A program made the translations under genes and the position numbers. Source: Macrostomum hystrix (Eukaryota > Platyhelminthes > Macrostomidae). From it: a stretch of 64,000 bases of DNA. The stretch is taken from positions 10,810,001 through 10,874,000 of the forward strand of contig CATNEN010000001.1 of assembly GCA_950097015.1 (NCBI GenBank), in the 5' to 3' direction. The notes beneath the pieces were generated by a model that saw nothing but the letters and a program-made list of their open reading frames with translations, did not search any database and had not been told where the DNA came from. The stretch's first letter is position 1, and every line of letters begins with the position of its first letter. This document shows, piece after piece, positions 10,081 to 19,948 of this stretch.

Positions 10081-10320
10081 CAGCCAGTATTGGTCACTGC
10101 TCAACGTTCTAAGCAGCCAGTGTTGGTCACTGCTCAACGTTCTAATCAGCCAGTGTTGGTCACTGCTCAACGTTCTAATCAGCCAGTGTTGGTCACTGCT
10201 CAACGTTCTAATCAGCCAGTGTTGGTCACTGCTCAACGTTCTAAGCAGCCAGTGTTGGTCACTGCTCAACGTTCTAATCAGCCAGTGTTGGTCACTGCTC
10301 AACGTTCTAATCAGCCAGTG
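10081..10320 (+). repeat. 33-bp coding minisatellite, 7.3 copies
   Basis: The unit CAGCCAGTGTTGGTCACTGC plus 13 bases repeats exactly every 33 bp from 10081. A multiple of three keeps an 11-residue repeat open in the USP-like exon frame and in other frames. Copies are nearly identical, differing mainly in the final AAG/AAT. Confidence 0.95.
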
Positions 10321-10329
10321 TTTGTCACT

Positions 10330-10459
10330 GTGTCGATGGCGCCCAGTGTCGACCGCACCCACTGTGTCCATGGCGCCCACTGTGTCGACCGCACCCACTG
10401 TGTCCATGGCGCCCACTGTGTCGATGGCGCCCACTGTGTCGACGGCGCCCACTGTGTCG
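10330..10459 (+). repeat. 18-bp coding minisatellite, 7 copies
   Basis: The unit GTCGATGGCGCCCACTGT repeats directly after the 33-bp array. In the USP-like frame it encodes six-residue repeats such as STAPTV/SMAPTV, a low-complexity linker before the Cys box. Confidence 0.93.
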
Positions 10460-11057
10460 GAGGTGTCCACGTTGTCAGCGTTGGCTGGAGCAGAAACGCC
10501 GTTGGTGCGGTTACCAACAGAAATAGGACTACCAAATCCTATCGGTACCTACTGCGCATTCAATGCCGCCTGCCAGTGCCTCGTAGCAACACTTAAGAGG
10601 ACCCTAACGTTAATGCCGAATTCACCGCCGATTGTTACGTTTTTAAATTCGATGCTAAACGGCAACTCGCAAGAGACACACCGTCTTCAGAAATCCACAT
10701 TCTTATGGTGCACGAAGAGGATGAAAATGGATCCGCGAGCTCAAAACTGTGTACTGGAATTTCTAACGGGAATTTTAACCGTCCAAGAAATTGAGGAGCA
10801 CTTTAAATGCTACGTAAGTTTCCAGTTAGTGCACGGTAGTTGTCTTGTAGCTGGATTTTTGCAGGCATACTGCTTTCTATATTATATTTCTTTATCTATT
10901 TAGGTTTTACTCTTACGTATGTGCTTGTAGTTAATGTGTAGCGTCTCGATTCTACAGTGTTACAAATGACCATCCAGAAATATTTATTTGCTGTGCTCTG
11001 CTGTCGGTTGCTTTTATAATAAGTCACTAATTTCGGACTTCACAAACGATCCCAGTT

Positions 11058-11268
11058 CTAAATGTACACATGCATGCGCAACGTTGGCAATCACCCGGCC
11101 GTTTCTATTGGCAACGCACACATGTATGCGTCACGTGACAATGCGTCATGCGTCACGATAGCAGTCACGTGACAACTATTCTGTCCAATAGCGACTTACA
11201 TGTGTGTGTTGCCAATAGAAACGGCCAGGTGATCCAACGTTGCGCCCAAGCATGAATGTACATGTATA
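11058..11268. mobile_element. palindromic MITE in intron
   Basis: Two arms of about 75 bp are inverted copies: GGCCGTTTCTATTGGCAAC near 11098 and its complement GTTGCCAATAGAAACGGCC near 11208. Each is flanked by CAACGTTGG and ACACATGTA elements. It lies wholly within the intron of the USP-like gene. The superfamily and target duplication were not resolved. Confidence 0.75.
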
Positions 11269-11649
11269 TTAGGTAGCCTGCAAGTAGCGACTCCTATTAT
11301 AGCAACGGAAAATATGAGCAAAGGAAATTTAAAACATTTTCCAGATGACGACAACTCTCGCATGTTCTTCCTGTCGCATCGTTACTCGGCTAGAGTGCAG
11401 TGATTCAACCACAATCCTCCGAATACCAGTCATTCAAGGAGACCAGCGTGACTTTCCGCATCTCGTTCGTGAATCCATGTATTCCACTTCAGACTGTACC
11501 GACATTATCTGCCCAAGCTGTAAAACTGGCCGGTGCAGCCATCAACAAGCGCTTGCTTCAACGTCGAATTTCGTGTGCATTGGCATTTGCCGAGTCTATA
11601 TCAGTAAGAAAGGAGAGGCACGGAAATTAACTCATCCGATAACTTGTCA

Positions 11650-12470
11650 ATCCTTTTTCTTTTTAATGTTTCTTACATGTATATGCATTTTCTTCACTGC
11701 CCATGGAAAACCATCGGCTCCATTGAGTCACTAATTGTTGTAGACGATTTGTTTGTGAGCTGTTTTGCGCCGAGTTTTTATGCTCGTAGCCATAAGGAGA
11801 ATTTCTATACTCTGAATATGATTATTAGACAGTTATTTGTCTTAGATTGACTGAGAAGTGAGAATGAAATGCCAACAGTTTTTCAAAGAGCAGCTCGCTG
11901 TATGCTTGATTAGCACCTGAGTATTATTTTGTTGGATTAAGTTCGATAGATAAATAAAGTAATGTAACTAGCCTAGAAGTTTTTCTCATTTTTATGCCTA
12001 AAATTTGAAGTTCTGCAGTCAAAAAGTAGTAAGTCTCAAGTCTTCTTTAAGTCTAAAATTTACTGAAAGGTGGATTACTGCAATAGCAAAATGGGCGACG
12101 CTCGCCTAATCGCTGTGTCCGGACCCGCCATACTCAGGACTCAGAAATAATGGCATGGCGCGAAAGCAAATGCGTTATAAATGTAATATATACGTAAGTT
12201 GGGAGGCCTGAAATAGGGGACAATTTTATTTAAAGACCCGAACTCCGAAATCGATCGATCGAAAGATCGAAGCAAACCTCTGAGAAGCTTACTAGCTCGC
12301 AAATAGTACTGCTTGATTTAAAGGCGGGCAACATCCTATATGTATATACTTGAATATCTAAATCGTAAATTTAAATTCAATTGTGAGAATCAAGCGAGCG
12401 GCCAAGGCATCCTGTTCTTGCATAAAAATGCAGTGCAACTACACTTGGCAATGAAACTGCATTAGACGGT
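11650..12470. other. non-coding stretch
   Basis: AT-rich sequence with no supported gene. A short CGATCGATCGAAAGATCG palindromic motif lies near 12251. Missing exons of the USP-like gene would be expected here, but none could be recognised. Confidence 0.5.
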
Positions 12471-13310
12471 CTAAAAATGTTTCTTGTTTCTCTGCCGTAA
12501 CTGCCTCTGAACGTCAGGTACTGAAGTGCACTGGCGCTTTCGCGACGCACGTATCTCCAGTCGCCGCCCCGAATGCTGATCGCGACCGCTAGCGCCGGCG
12601 GTCGGACTGCCAGCAGCGGCCGGCATATTAGCAGCAGCGGTCGGCGGACTGCCAGCAGCGGCCGGCATATTAGCAGCAGCGGTCGGCGGACTGCCAGCAG
12701 CGGCCGGCTGCTGATCGTCAGAAGTGGATGACTCCTCCCGATTGCGTGGATCGTCGGGTACCTTCACTCGGCGACTTTTAGCGAAAACCCTGCCTCGTCT
12801 ACGTCTCTGCATGCAACAGAGAGAACTTGCAACGGCAGACAAAGTATTAATGCAGTTTGCATCGCCATGTTGACAGAGATGCTGAAGATTTCTAAGCAGA
12901 CGTCTGCGTTGCAGCCTCTCTTTCGGACTTGCCTTTTGATGGCGTTCAGGTAACTTGCAGTACATTCGGTCTTGTTTCAACCATTCGCTGGCATTTTGAC
13001 TGTGAACACCCTTAACACTGCTACCACGAACATCATGCAGAAACAGAAACTTTCCTGGCTCCGAGATAGATTGGAACACGGCTACTTTTCCTCGACCACA
13101 ACGCCGATAGCCATCCAGTGTGTGAACGCGAATGTCAGAATATTTCAGTCGACGAGTACAATTGCAAAGACGACTGCAGGCATCAAGAAGTGAAACATCA
13201 TGCGATGCCGAAAGAACTAGAGCAATGGACCGATCAGGGCAGCGAGGAAGTTTCCCAGAGGGAGGAAGCGCACCATCCGACTGGGACTGAAGCAACTTGC
13301 CAATGCTAGA
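12471..13310 (-). CDS. unknown protein, terminal exon
   Basis: On the minus strand a strong acceptor (TTCTCTTGCAG) precedes codon 1 at 13310, and the frame stays open for 279 codons to the stop at 12471. The product has scattered Cys residues (LCNCTRR, SLCCMQRRRRGR), a basic stretch, and a C-terminal low-complexity region PAAAGSPPTAAANM repeated about 2.5 times. I do not recognise it. The frame also runs upstream through the adjoining minisatellite, which is probably intronic because the acceptor lies between them. A nuclear protein is a guess from the basic composition only. Confidence 0.5.
   Translation of the reverse strand, partial: SSIGKLLQSQSDGALPPSGKLPRCPDRSIALVLSASHDVSLLDACSRLCNCTRRLKYSDIRVHTLDGYRRCGRGKVAVFQSISEPGKFLFLHDVRGSSVKGVHSQNASEWLKQDRMYCKLPERHQKASPKERLQRRRLLRNLQHLCQHGDANCINTLSAVASSLCCMQRRRRGRVFAKSRRVKVPDDPRNREESSTSDDQQPAAAGSPPTAAANMPAAAGSPPTAAANMPAAAGSPTAGASGRDQHSGRRLEIRASRKRQCTSVPDVQRQLRQRNKKHF
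12601..12712 (-). repeat. 42-bp coding repeat, about 2.6 copies
   Basis: The unit containing GACTGCCAGCAGCGGCCGGC recurs every 42 bp. It encodes a 14-residue Pro/Ala-rich repeat in the unknown minus-strand exon and preserves its frame. Confidence 0.9.
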
Positions 13311-13396
13311 CTGCAAGAGAACAGAGACAGATGATGTAAACACTAGCACTCTGAAGCCAAAGCACATGCCACAGATGTCAAATAGAATAATGTCAG

Positions 13397-13765
13397 GTGC
13401 ATGCCAGAACAGTGCCAAATAGACACACATGCCAAACACATGCCAGAACAGTGCCAAATAGACACACATGCCAAACACATGCCAGAACAGTGCCAAATAG
13501 ACACACATGCCAAACACATGCCAGAACAGTGCCAAAAAGACACACATGCCAAACACATGCCAGAATAGTGCCAAATAGACACATGCCAAACACATGCCAG
13601 ACATGCCAGACACATGCCAGAACAATGCCAAACACATGCCAGAACATGCCAGACATGCCAGACACATGCCAGAACAATGCCAAACACATGCCAGAACATG
13701 CCAGAATAGACACACATGCCAGACACATGCCAGACACATGCCAAACACATGCCAGAACAGTGCCA
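13397..13765. repeat. 39-bp minisatellite built on ACATGCCAGA
   Basis: Four regular 39-bp units (ACACACATGCCAAACACATG plus CCAGAACAGTGCCAAATAG) give way to irregular shorter permutations of a 10-11 bp core. The array is open in several frames on both strands, which is a composition effect and not evidence of coding. Confidence 0.95.
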
Positions 13766-13865
13766 AGTGCTTTAGATAAATATTGCTAAGTGATATCAAA
13801 TGAGTAGTTATACTTTCTAGATCACTTAATTATAGAATCCAAAGGTATAATTGACTAGCCTTTAT

Positions 13866-14203
13866 CAGTGGCATACCCAGGATTTTCAATTGGGGGGGTG
13901 TACCACTGGTACAACCAGGGGGGTAGCTGCCCCCCTTTCTGCATGAGGACCCAAAACATAGTAAGGGGGACCAAGCAAATTTCTTATCAAAACAGGCCTC
14001 AAACCCTATCTGCCACTCATACAGGATAATTCACCTTTGGTCCACCCCTCTCTGCCCCCCATACATAGGCAAGTAAAATATATAACAGTAGGTGCTGGGT
14101 CTGGCATTCACCACATCCTATCATAGCAATGGCATCACATGGTCACCCCCCAGGAGATTGGGGGGGGGGCTGCGGCCCCCCTGGCCCCCTGTGTATGCCA
14201 CTG
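13866..14203. mobile_element. hAT-like MITE, 338 bp
   Basis: Terminal inverted repeats begin CAGTGGCATACCCAGG and end with the imperfect complement GTGTATGCCACTG. An exact 8-bp direct duplication GCCTTTAT flanks it at 13858-13865 and 14204-14211. The 8-bp duplication and CAGTGGC ends fit non-autonomous hAT elements. The interior has G/C homopolymers and no ORF. Confidence 0.92.
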
Positions 14204-16028
14204 GCCTTTATAGTTATTGTTCAAAATTAGTTTAAAGACTAGCTGCCTTCGCTACCCTCTGGGTAGCCTCCCTGTGAGTTCTTATCAGTACGCGCGTGCG
14301 TTATCAAAACTGGCTCTGATGCAATCATTAAAATTGGCACTGGAGGCCTCACTGTGCACAAGCTGAAAACAAGAATGCATTAGAAAAGCCTATTTAAAAC
14401 TGTTTTTCGAATATTTAATCCCCTTGCCAATGGAATTAAGCTTAATAAAATTACGTGTACCGATTCCGGCCCATTTGTGATCTTTTGGCGAAGGAATTTT
14501 GAAAATCGGTTGAGCCGTTCGGGAGCTAGTCGATTGCAAACAAACATACAAGATTTTCATTTTTAGTATATTAAAATATAAAATAAACTTAAATGGCTAT
14601 CACAAGGAAAAACAATTTCATAGGCCTAGGCTTCAAAAATCACAAACTTCAACTATTTGACAATTATAATATAACTTATAATATAAAAAGGAAAAAACTT
14701 GTTAAATCACATTTCAATTAATAATTAAAAGTCAAATATGTTTAGAAATTATTAATATACTTTTGTGCTTAGTGCCTACAGGCTAGCTACATATAAAAAT
14801 GTTGCATATAAAATGTTCTTTGTCTAAAGCTTTGTTCCCATTGGCTCATTGAACTGCCCCCCTCTCTCACTCCCTCTTAGTATTTATAAAAAACTAATCT
14901 ATAAAGAAAAAGCACATAAAAATTGAAGCAACATCAAGTCAAACAATATCAATATAATATTTTTTTTCAAACCAAAAAATAACAAATACACATGTGCTTT
15001 TCTATCAATGGTGAAAACATAAAATATTTTAAAGCCAAAGTGAAATGTAAAATTGCCTGATTATGATTATCTACATTAGCTAAATAGATCAGCTGAACTT
15101 TTAATGTCAATGTTAGCCATTAGGCATTGGATATTTGGATATGTTTATCTAAATTAAAAAATAGGCATAACTAGCTATGGGAATAGGATGGCTGTGGGCC
15201 TATAGACCTCATAAATTAGGCCTATAATTTGATAGTTCTTTGCAGGCACTCCGAGAACAAATTCCTTGGTGCTGGCCTCATGATGCTAACTATAAGTAAG
15301 TGTCAAATAAAAAACTAAAATAAAATAAAAATATCTAGGCAACAATTGTAGAAATTAAGAGAATTAAGGTGCTTTTGAAAACTATCATGTAGGTCACGGG
15401 TAGACTATTTATGCAAGTTAGGCGCGTTTTTTGTTAAGACAATTGACGAATTCACGGCCCGGCCCGGGCCGGGCCGTGAATTACCGATACCCCTTTAATT
15501 GATGTAATTTAATTAGCCGATCAAAATAACAAAATGTGTCAAAAAAGCTGTTGCAGAAAACAAACAGTAAACATATATTATTATATTTGACTTGTTTGTA
15601 CTTTGCGAGTACATTTGCGTAAAAGGCTAGTCAAGGTTATTTTTTAATTTAATTCAAATTTAATAAACTCTTTTCGCTTTCACTTTCGCTTTCATCTTTG
15701 CATCTTCGCATTCGCTCCCTTAATCTCGCTTTCAATTACCCTTTCAATTGCACTGACTGCACCGCTCTACGCATCGTTCTACGCATACGTTCTACGGCAT
15801 CGTTCTACACAAGGAATGTCAAGCAAGAAAACTCGAACGCCCCGTACATCCTGGGCTCTACCGAACTCACTTCGTGTCATTCACGTAAGTTCATGCAAGT
15901 ACTACAAATATTACAACTTATATTACAACTACGGTGGCGCGGCGACTAGCCGCACCCAAATTCAGACCTAACCAGTCTTATGGCAAATTGTCTACAACAC
16001 AATCAGGGGAGGATTTAGGGGGGGGGCG
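14204..16028. other. non-coding stretch with a GC palindrome
   Basis: No supported gene; mostly AT-rich DNA. A perfect 34-bp palindrome with a GC-only core sits at 15449-15482 and is listed separately. A pyrimidine-rich CTTTCGCTTTCATC-like stretch lies around 15670-15740. Confidence 0.5.
15449..15482. repeat. perfect 34-bp palindrome
   Basis: Each 17-base arm starts AATTCACGGCCCGGCCC and is followed directly, without a loop, by its exact reverse complement. It stands out against AT-rich surroundings. Confidence 0.95.
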
Positions 16029-16033
16029 AAATT

Positions 16034-16303
16034 TATTAAGAAAGTCTTATTTAAGGATAGTAGACTCAGCGTTTATTTAGAACGGATTTAGAGAAAGATA
16101 AAGGTGTGAGACAATTAGGTAGCTCTGGCGTAGCTCAACAGAAGTTACAGGTACAGTTTGGAAATTTAGCAATCTACCATAGATATAAAATTCTAGATTC
16201 TAGATTCTTACTTAGATTCTAGAAAATTCTAGAAGGAAAACTAGGATTGACTTACTATTAATAGATGCAGCCATTTTTAAGATAAACGATTACATATTTA
16301 ACA
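16034..16303 (-). repeat. copia 3' LTR
   Basis: A 270-bp LTR beginning TGTTAAATATG on the minus strand and ending TTAATA. It nearly matches 17127-17190 joined to 19512-19722. The polypurine tract AAGTGGGAG (16304-16312) abuts its start. Confidence 0.88.
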
Positions 16304-16398
16304 CTCCCACTTAATGTTTAATAAAAATTCTAATGCATTCAGATAATGCATACATATACTTTTAATAAAGAGTTAAATGTCAGATCTGGAAGTAGTTA

Positions 16399-16932
16399 TC
16401 AGTTCAGTCTGAAATACTCGTATGAACGAACGGGAATTAGTTCCTTAAGTAATTGAAACTTGGCATTTGACAGTGCTTTTGTAAGAATGTCAGCAACCAT
16501 TTCTTCAGACGGACAGTAAACTAGTCGTAAAGTTCCACTGACTAACTTCTCACGCACGAAATGGTGACGGATATCAATGTGCTTGGAACGACTGTGGTAG
16601 ACAGGATTTTTCGCTAGAGCAATGCAGCCTTGATTGTCTTCTAGGATAGTGGCACATCTGACAGTTTCTATGCGAAGATCCCGTAGTAATTGTTGTAACC
16701 AAGTGGCTTCCTGAGTAGCAGCTGAGAGAGCCATGTACTCCGCCTCCGTTGTCGATAAGGCTACAGTTTGTTGCTTTTTGCTGCTCCAGCTAATCGGACA
16801 TTCAGCCAACTTAAAGATGTATCCTGTAGTAGAACGACGGACATTTTGATCTCCAGCCCAGTCTGCATCGGAATAGCCAATTAGGTCGATTTCGCGCGAG
16901 TCCTTCTGAAAAACTAATCCAGATAAAATCAG
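16399..16932 (-). pseudogene. copia RNase H fragment
   Basis: The minus-strand frame carries [19 protein letters not shown] and [19 protein letters not shown], diagnostic of copia RNase H, followed by [20 protein letters not shown] and HHFVREKL. The C-terminus is complete and stops at 16399-16401, close to the polypurine tract as normal. The N-terminal side breaks at 16932, where an LTR fragment begins, so RT and upstream domains are absent. Confidence 0.92.
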
Positions 16933-16976
16933 AATAGATGCAGCTATTTTTAAGATAAACGATTACATATTTAACA
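16933..16976 (-). repeat. copia LTR start fragment
   Basis: It repeats the first 44 bases of the LTR, with its own polypurine tract CTCCCACTT (plus strand) at 16977-16985. This extra LTR junction lies between the RNase H and RT fragments. Confidence 0.85.
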
Positions 16977-16986
16977 CTCCCACTTA

Positions 16987-17126
16987 AAGTAGTAATGGTT
17001 CTGACTTTGCCTGCGTGAGGTTAAGACTTAAGAGTTCATCATGGAGCGTTTGATTCCGACATCGAGGTGCCTGTTTTAGTCCGTATATACTTCTTTCAAG
17101 TTTGCATACTATCCGCTGCCATAACC
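16987..17126 (-). pseudogene. copia reverse transcriptase fragment
   Basis: The minus strand encodes CKLERSIYGLKQAPRCRNQ, the conserved copia RT segment (LYGLKQAPR), and then stops exactly at the polypurine tract of the neighbouring LTR fragment. Upstream it is fused to the GGTTATGG primer-site region next to the 5' LTR, so all of gag to mid-RT has been lost. Confidence 0.85.
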
Positions 17127-17190
17127 TATTAAGAAAGTCTTATTTAAGGATAGTAGACTCAGCGTTTATTTAGAACGGATTTGGAGAAAT

Positions 17191-19511
17191 GAAATAGCTG
17201 CGGGTTTGCAATCCGATGATCTGTCCTCGTGAAGGAAAGGAGTGTGGGGATGGCGATAGAGTCAGAAGTCGTACCGCAAAGTCTCGCGAGTTGCCGCGGA
17301 AAGAGGGATGAAGGGAGAGATGAAGGGAGAGACAGTGGATGCAGGGAGTGGTCCTCTCGGCCTCAGGCTGGCCAGTCCCACTCAACCCATAGGCCACAGG
17401 CATGACTGCCGTGCCTACCCCAAGCAGTGCTCGAAACCGGCTAAAAGTCTAAATAGACGTCGGACTACCCGCAAGCGGATAGGACAGGGCTAGGTAGCCT
17501 ACTGTCATCAGTAGCATGTTCGTAACTGACTCCTAAACTCGGTAGCAGTGGTCGACTCGGCCTAGGCTCTTGTCTTAGAAATGCGGAAAGGCTATCGGCA
17601 AAGCGGAAAATGATCTAGGGTAGCGCCACCACCCAGTGCGCCTACGTTGCCACCGCAGACATTTGGGAACTTGGGTCCCCGGAGCTCGCAGCTCCTAGTT
17701 TGTCACACAGATCTTAGACAAGCCGAAAAATAGAGCCTTCTGTAACTTCCGTTTTAGACTAGGGTGAAGACCCCAGAATGGATCGAGACACGCCTCACCA
17801 GGGGATTCCTGAATTTGCGCTACAGTGGTCTAGAAAGGTGGTACTCCGAACCCGAAGGAGAAAATCCATAGCCAGATTCCTACTCATGGGACATCAGACA
17901 CCTTCTGTACATTAGGCTGCAGCCTACACATTAAATAACTAGCAACCCGAGTCTGTGCGAGTTGAGGAAGACAGAGGCAGGAGAGGTTAAGCTGAACACT
18001 GGCTGAGTGATTATGCAAGCGTGAGATTAATTGAACATCACTCTCGTTCCCGTGGCCGCAGGTGCGAAAGGGGGACAGCGGGAAAACTCCATTGGAAAGG
18101 GAGCTCGACACGTACCTTGAACCCACCCAAGAGGGAGAAGGAAAACCGGCCAAGGATTCCCCCAACCCCCTGGAAAGGAAATGCACATGCTACCCTCCGC
18201 ATTTACTTACAAATCCCTAGCTCCATATTACTCTCATGCGCGCTTACAATTGCCTTCCCGCCGCAGCTTTCAGCTCGGCCGTGCCAGAGCCCATTCCCCT
18301 AATAGATTAGCCACTCATGGTAGAGGGCTGTCTAATGAGAAAATAAAGAGGAAATAACGGCATGGCGGAAAAGATTTAAATTGTTATTAAGTTTGGCCTA
18401 ATGTTTTAATAATTGGCGAATGAATAGTCCGTATATTAAGCCTCGAATCCTAAGCCCGTGCCCACTAATAGCCGCCTAATTAACAGAAAGCCCCTTAGGA
18501 GCAATAATTGCAAAAACCGCTGCGCGGGTTACTTAGCTGAAGTCGCTTCGGCTGCGTGCTGCAATCCCGTTGTTCTCGGGGAAGAGGATGGGATAAGACA
18601 GCAAAGGCCGGGAAGGGAAAGGTGCTGCGAGTCGGCAGGGGCCAACACGCTTGGAGCTCAAGGCTCAATTTAAACGGCTCACCTAAAGAGGTGGCTCGCG
18701 CTCAGGGGGAATGGGGACAGGCAATGGGCCTGCGCTAACTGTGGAGCTATGAGCTCTAGGGTCTATGCCCTAAGTGGGTCCGGAAAGGTGCTCTGGGTCC
18801 GGTGGGAGTCCGGCCCGGCAAAAGTAAGTCCGGCAGGGGAGAAGGGGAAGAGCCGGTGGGAGAAAAAGGTCCCGAGGGGGCAGCGCAGCGCGCTTGCTTA
18901 AATAGGCCTTGCAGCACGCCAACCCCGACATCCATCAAAGCAACCCACATTCGCGCCCGCCTGTCAACGGGGAATCGAAGCGACGACAGGCCGCCCCAAT
19001 TGCCCAATGAACCGGCGGCGGGAAACGACAGGTGCTCATCGAGAGCAGCCATCGGCAGACGGCCAACAATTGTTACTCCGCCGGGACAATGGAAGCGCAG
19101 GCGCCGACCTGCCTACAGTGATATTTACATGTATCTAAAGGAAGGAGGTCATAAAGTCGAGCTGGGCTCGAATACTGTAAAGAAGCGGGGACATGAAGAA
19201 TTTTATGATCACTCATAACGCGTGAGTGAGCCCCTATATCTGATCGCGGTTTGGAGGGGAATTATGACCTAAACTAGTTCATACAGTAACATTATGGCCG
19301 CGATCAGTCATTCCTACGGGGAGTCTAGACAACTCCGGAGAGAGGGGATTCGGCAGCTACTTGATTCACCGCCGCCCCAAACCTGGCCCTAAGATTAATG
19401 ATCTTGTTTTGTGGCCAGCTGCTATGTGGGTCGCAATTATTAGTTACTTAAAATTTGAAAAATTATGCTGGCTCACATTCCCACTCGATTCCCGCAGCAC
19501 ACTCCACATCA
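17191..19511. mobile_element. 2.3 kb insertion in copia LTR, no ORF, TG...CA ends
   Basis: Comparison with the intact LTR shows that 17191-19511 interrupts it after GAGAAA. The insertion begins TGAAATAGC, ends CACATCA, and is flanked by a GAAA duplication (4 bp, 5 bp if AGAAA is counted). These are integrase-type ends. No long ORF or internal LTR pair was seen, so a long solo LTR or a non-coding LTR-derived element is most likely. It is GC-richer than its surroundings. Confidence 0.65.
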
Positions 19512-19744
19512 GAAAGATAAAGGGGTGAGACAATTAGGTAGCTCTGGCGTAGCTCAACAGAAGTTACAGGTACAGTTTGGAAATTTAGCAATCTACCATA
19601 GATATAAAATTCTAGATTCTAGATTCTTACTTAGATTCTAGAAAATTCTAGAAGGAAAACTAGGATTGACTTACTATTAATAGATGCAGCTATTTTTAAG
19701 ATAAACGATTACATATTTAACAAAATTTTGGTCATTGATTTATG

Positions 19745-19856
19745 GCGCCCCTAAGACGCTCCCTTAAGGGAGTGGTTGGCGCCCCTAATGGGGTGGTTGG
19801 CGCCCCTAATGGGGTGGTAGGCGCCCCTTATGGGGTGGTTGGCGCCCCCCTTGGTG
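19745..19856 (+). repeat. 21-bp minisatellite, about 4 copies
   Basis: The unit GGCGCCCCTAATGGGGTGGT plus T repeats about four times with small changes. It adjoins a CCTGTATCCGCCACTG terminus at 19901-19916, which looks like the right end of another hAT-type MITE of the CAGTGGCGGATACAGG group. Confidence 0.8.
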
Positions 19857-19948
19857 CCCCATTGGCGCCCCCCTGACAATCCGCCCCCCCAAACAGAATT
19901 CCTGTATCCGCCACTGAACACAATCTCTCCTTTTCCACCCACTCCACA

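Larger units (their letters stand above)
10052..11649 (+). pseudogene. USP (peptidase C19)-like gene, partial
   Basis: Two exons are supported: 10052-10813 (donor GTAAGT) and 11345 to about 11649 (acceptor TTCCAG), in matching phase. Exon 1 begins with minisatellite-encoded repeats, then a Cys box GLPNPIGTYCAFNAACQCL and a QQDAHEFL-like segment DPRAQNCVLEFL. Exon 2 carries CSSC and CPSC pairs spaced like the USP zinc ribbon, followed by an I-C-R-V-Y segment like the USP fingers/palm. USPs cleave ubiquitin from proteins. The His box (GHY-type) is not found downstream, so the gene is truncated or its last exons are undetected. A USP-like domain also begins the Helitron protein at 33538-39754; whether this is a decayed relative of that N-terminus or a host gene is open. 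Confidence 0.6.
16034..19722 (-). mobile_element. rearranged Ty1/copia retrotransposon with 5-bp TSD
   Basis: The whole unit is bounded by the direct duplication AAATT at 16029-16033 and 19723-19727. In minus orientation the 5' LTR (19722 down to 17127, carrying a 2.3 kb insertion) is followed by GGTTATGG, matching the copia-type primer site against the initiator-Met tRNA anticodon region. Then come an RT fragment, an internal LTR fragment, an RNase H fragment, a polypurine tract AAGTGGGAG and the 3' LTR. Gag, protease, integrase and most of RT are missing. One insertion event followed by internal recombination explains the layout. Confidence 0.85.

Noticed and set aside
10081-10320. 33-bp repeats suggestive of CRISPR direct repeats
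   Set aside because: Units are directly adjacent with no spacers and keep a coding frame; this is a minisatellite.
13343-13789. Several long ORFs in three frames rich in Cys/Trp or His/Thr
   Set aside because: They arise from the stop-poor 39-bp minisatellite, open in several frames at once.
17191-19511. rRNA- or tRNA-like GC-rich segment
   Set aside because: No recognisable rRNA core or cloverleaf was seen; insertion ends and duplication explain the segment better.
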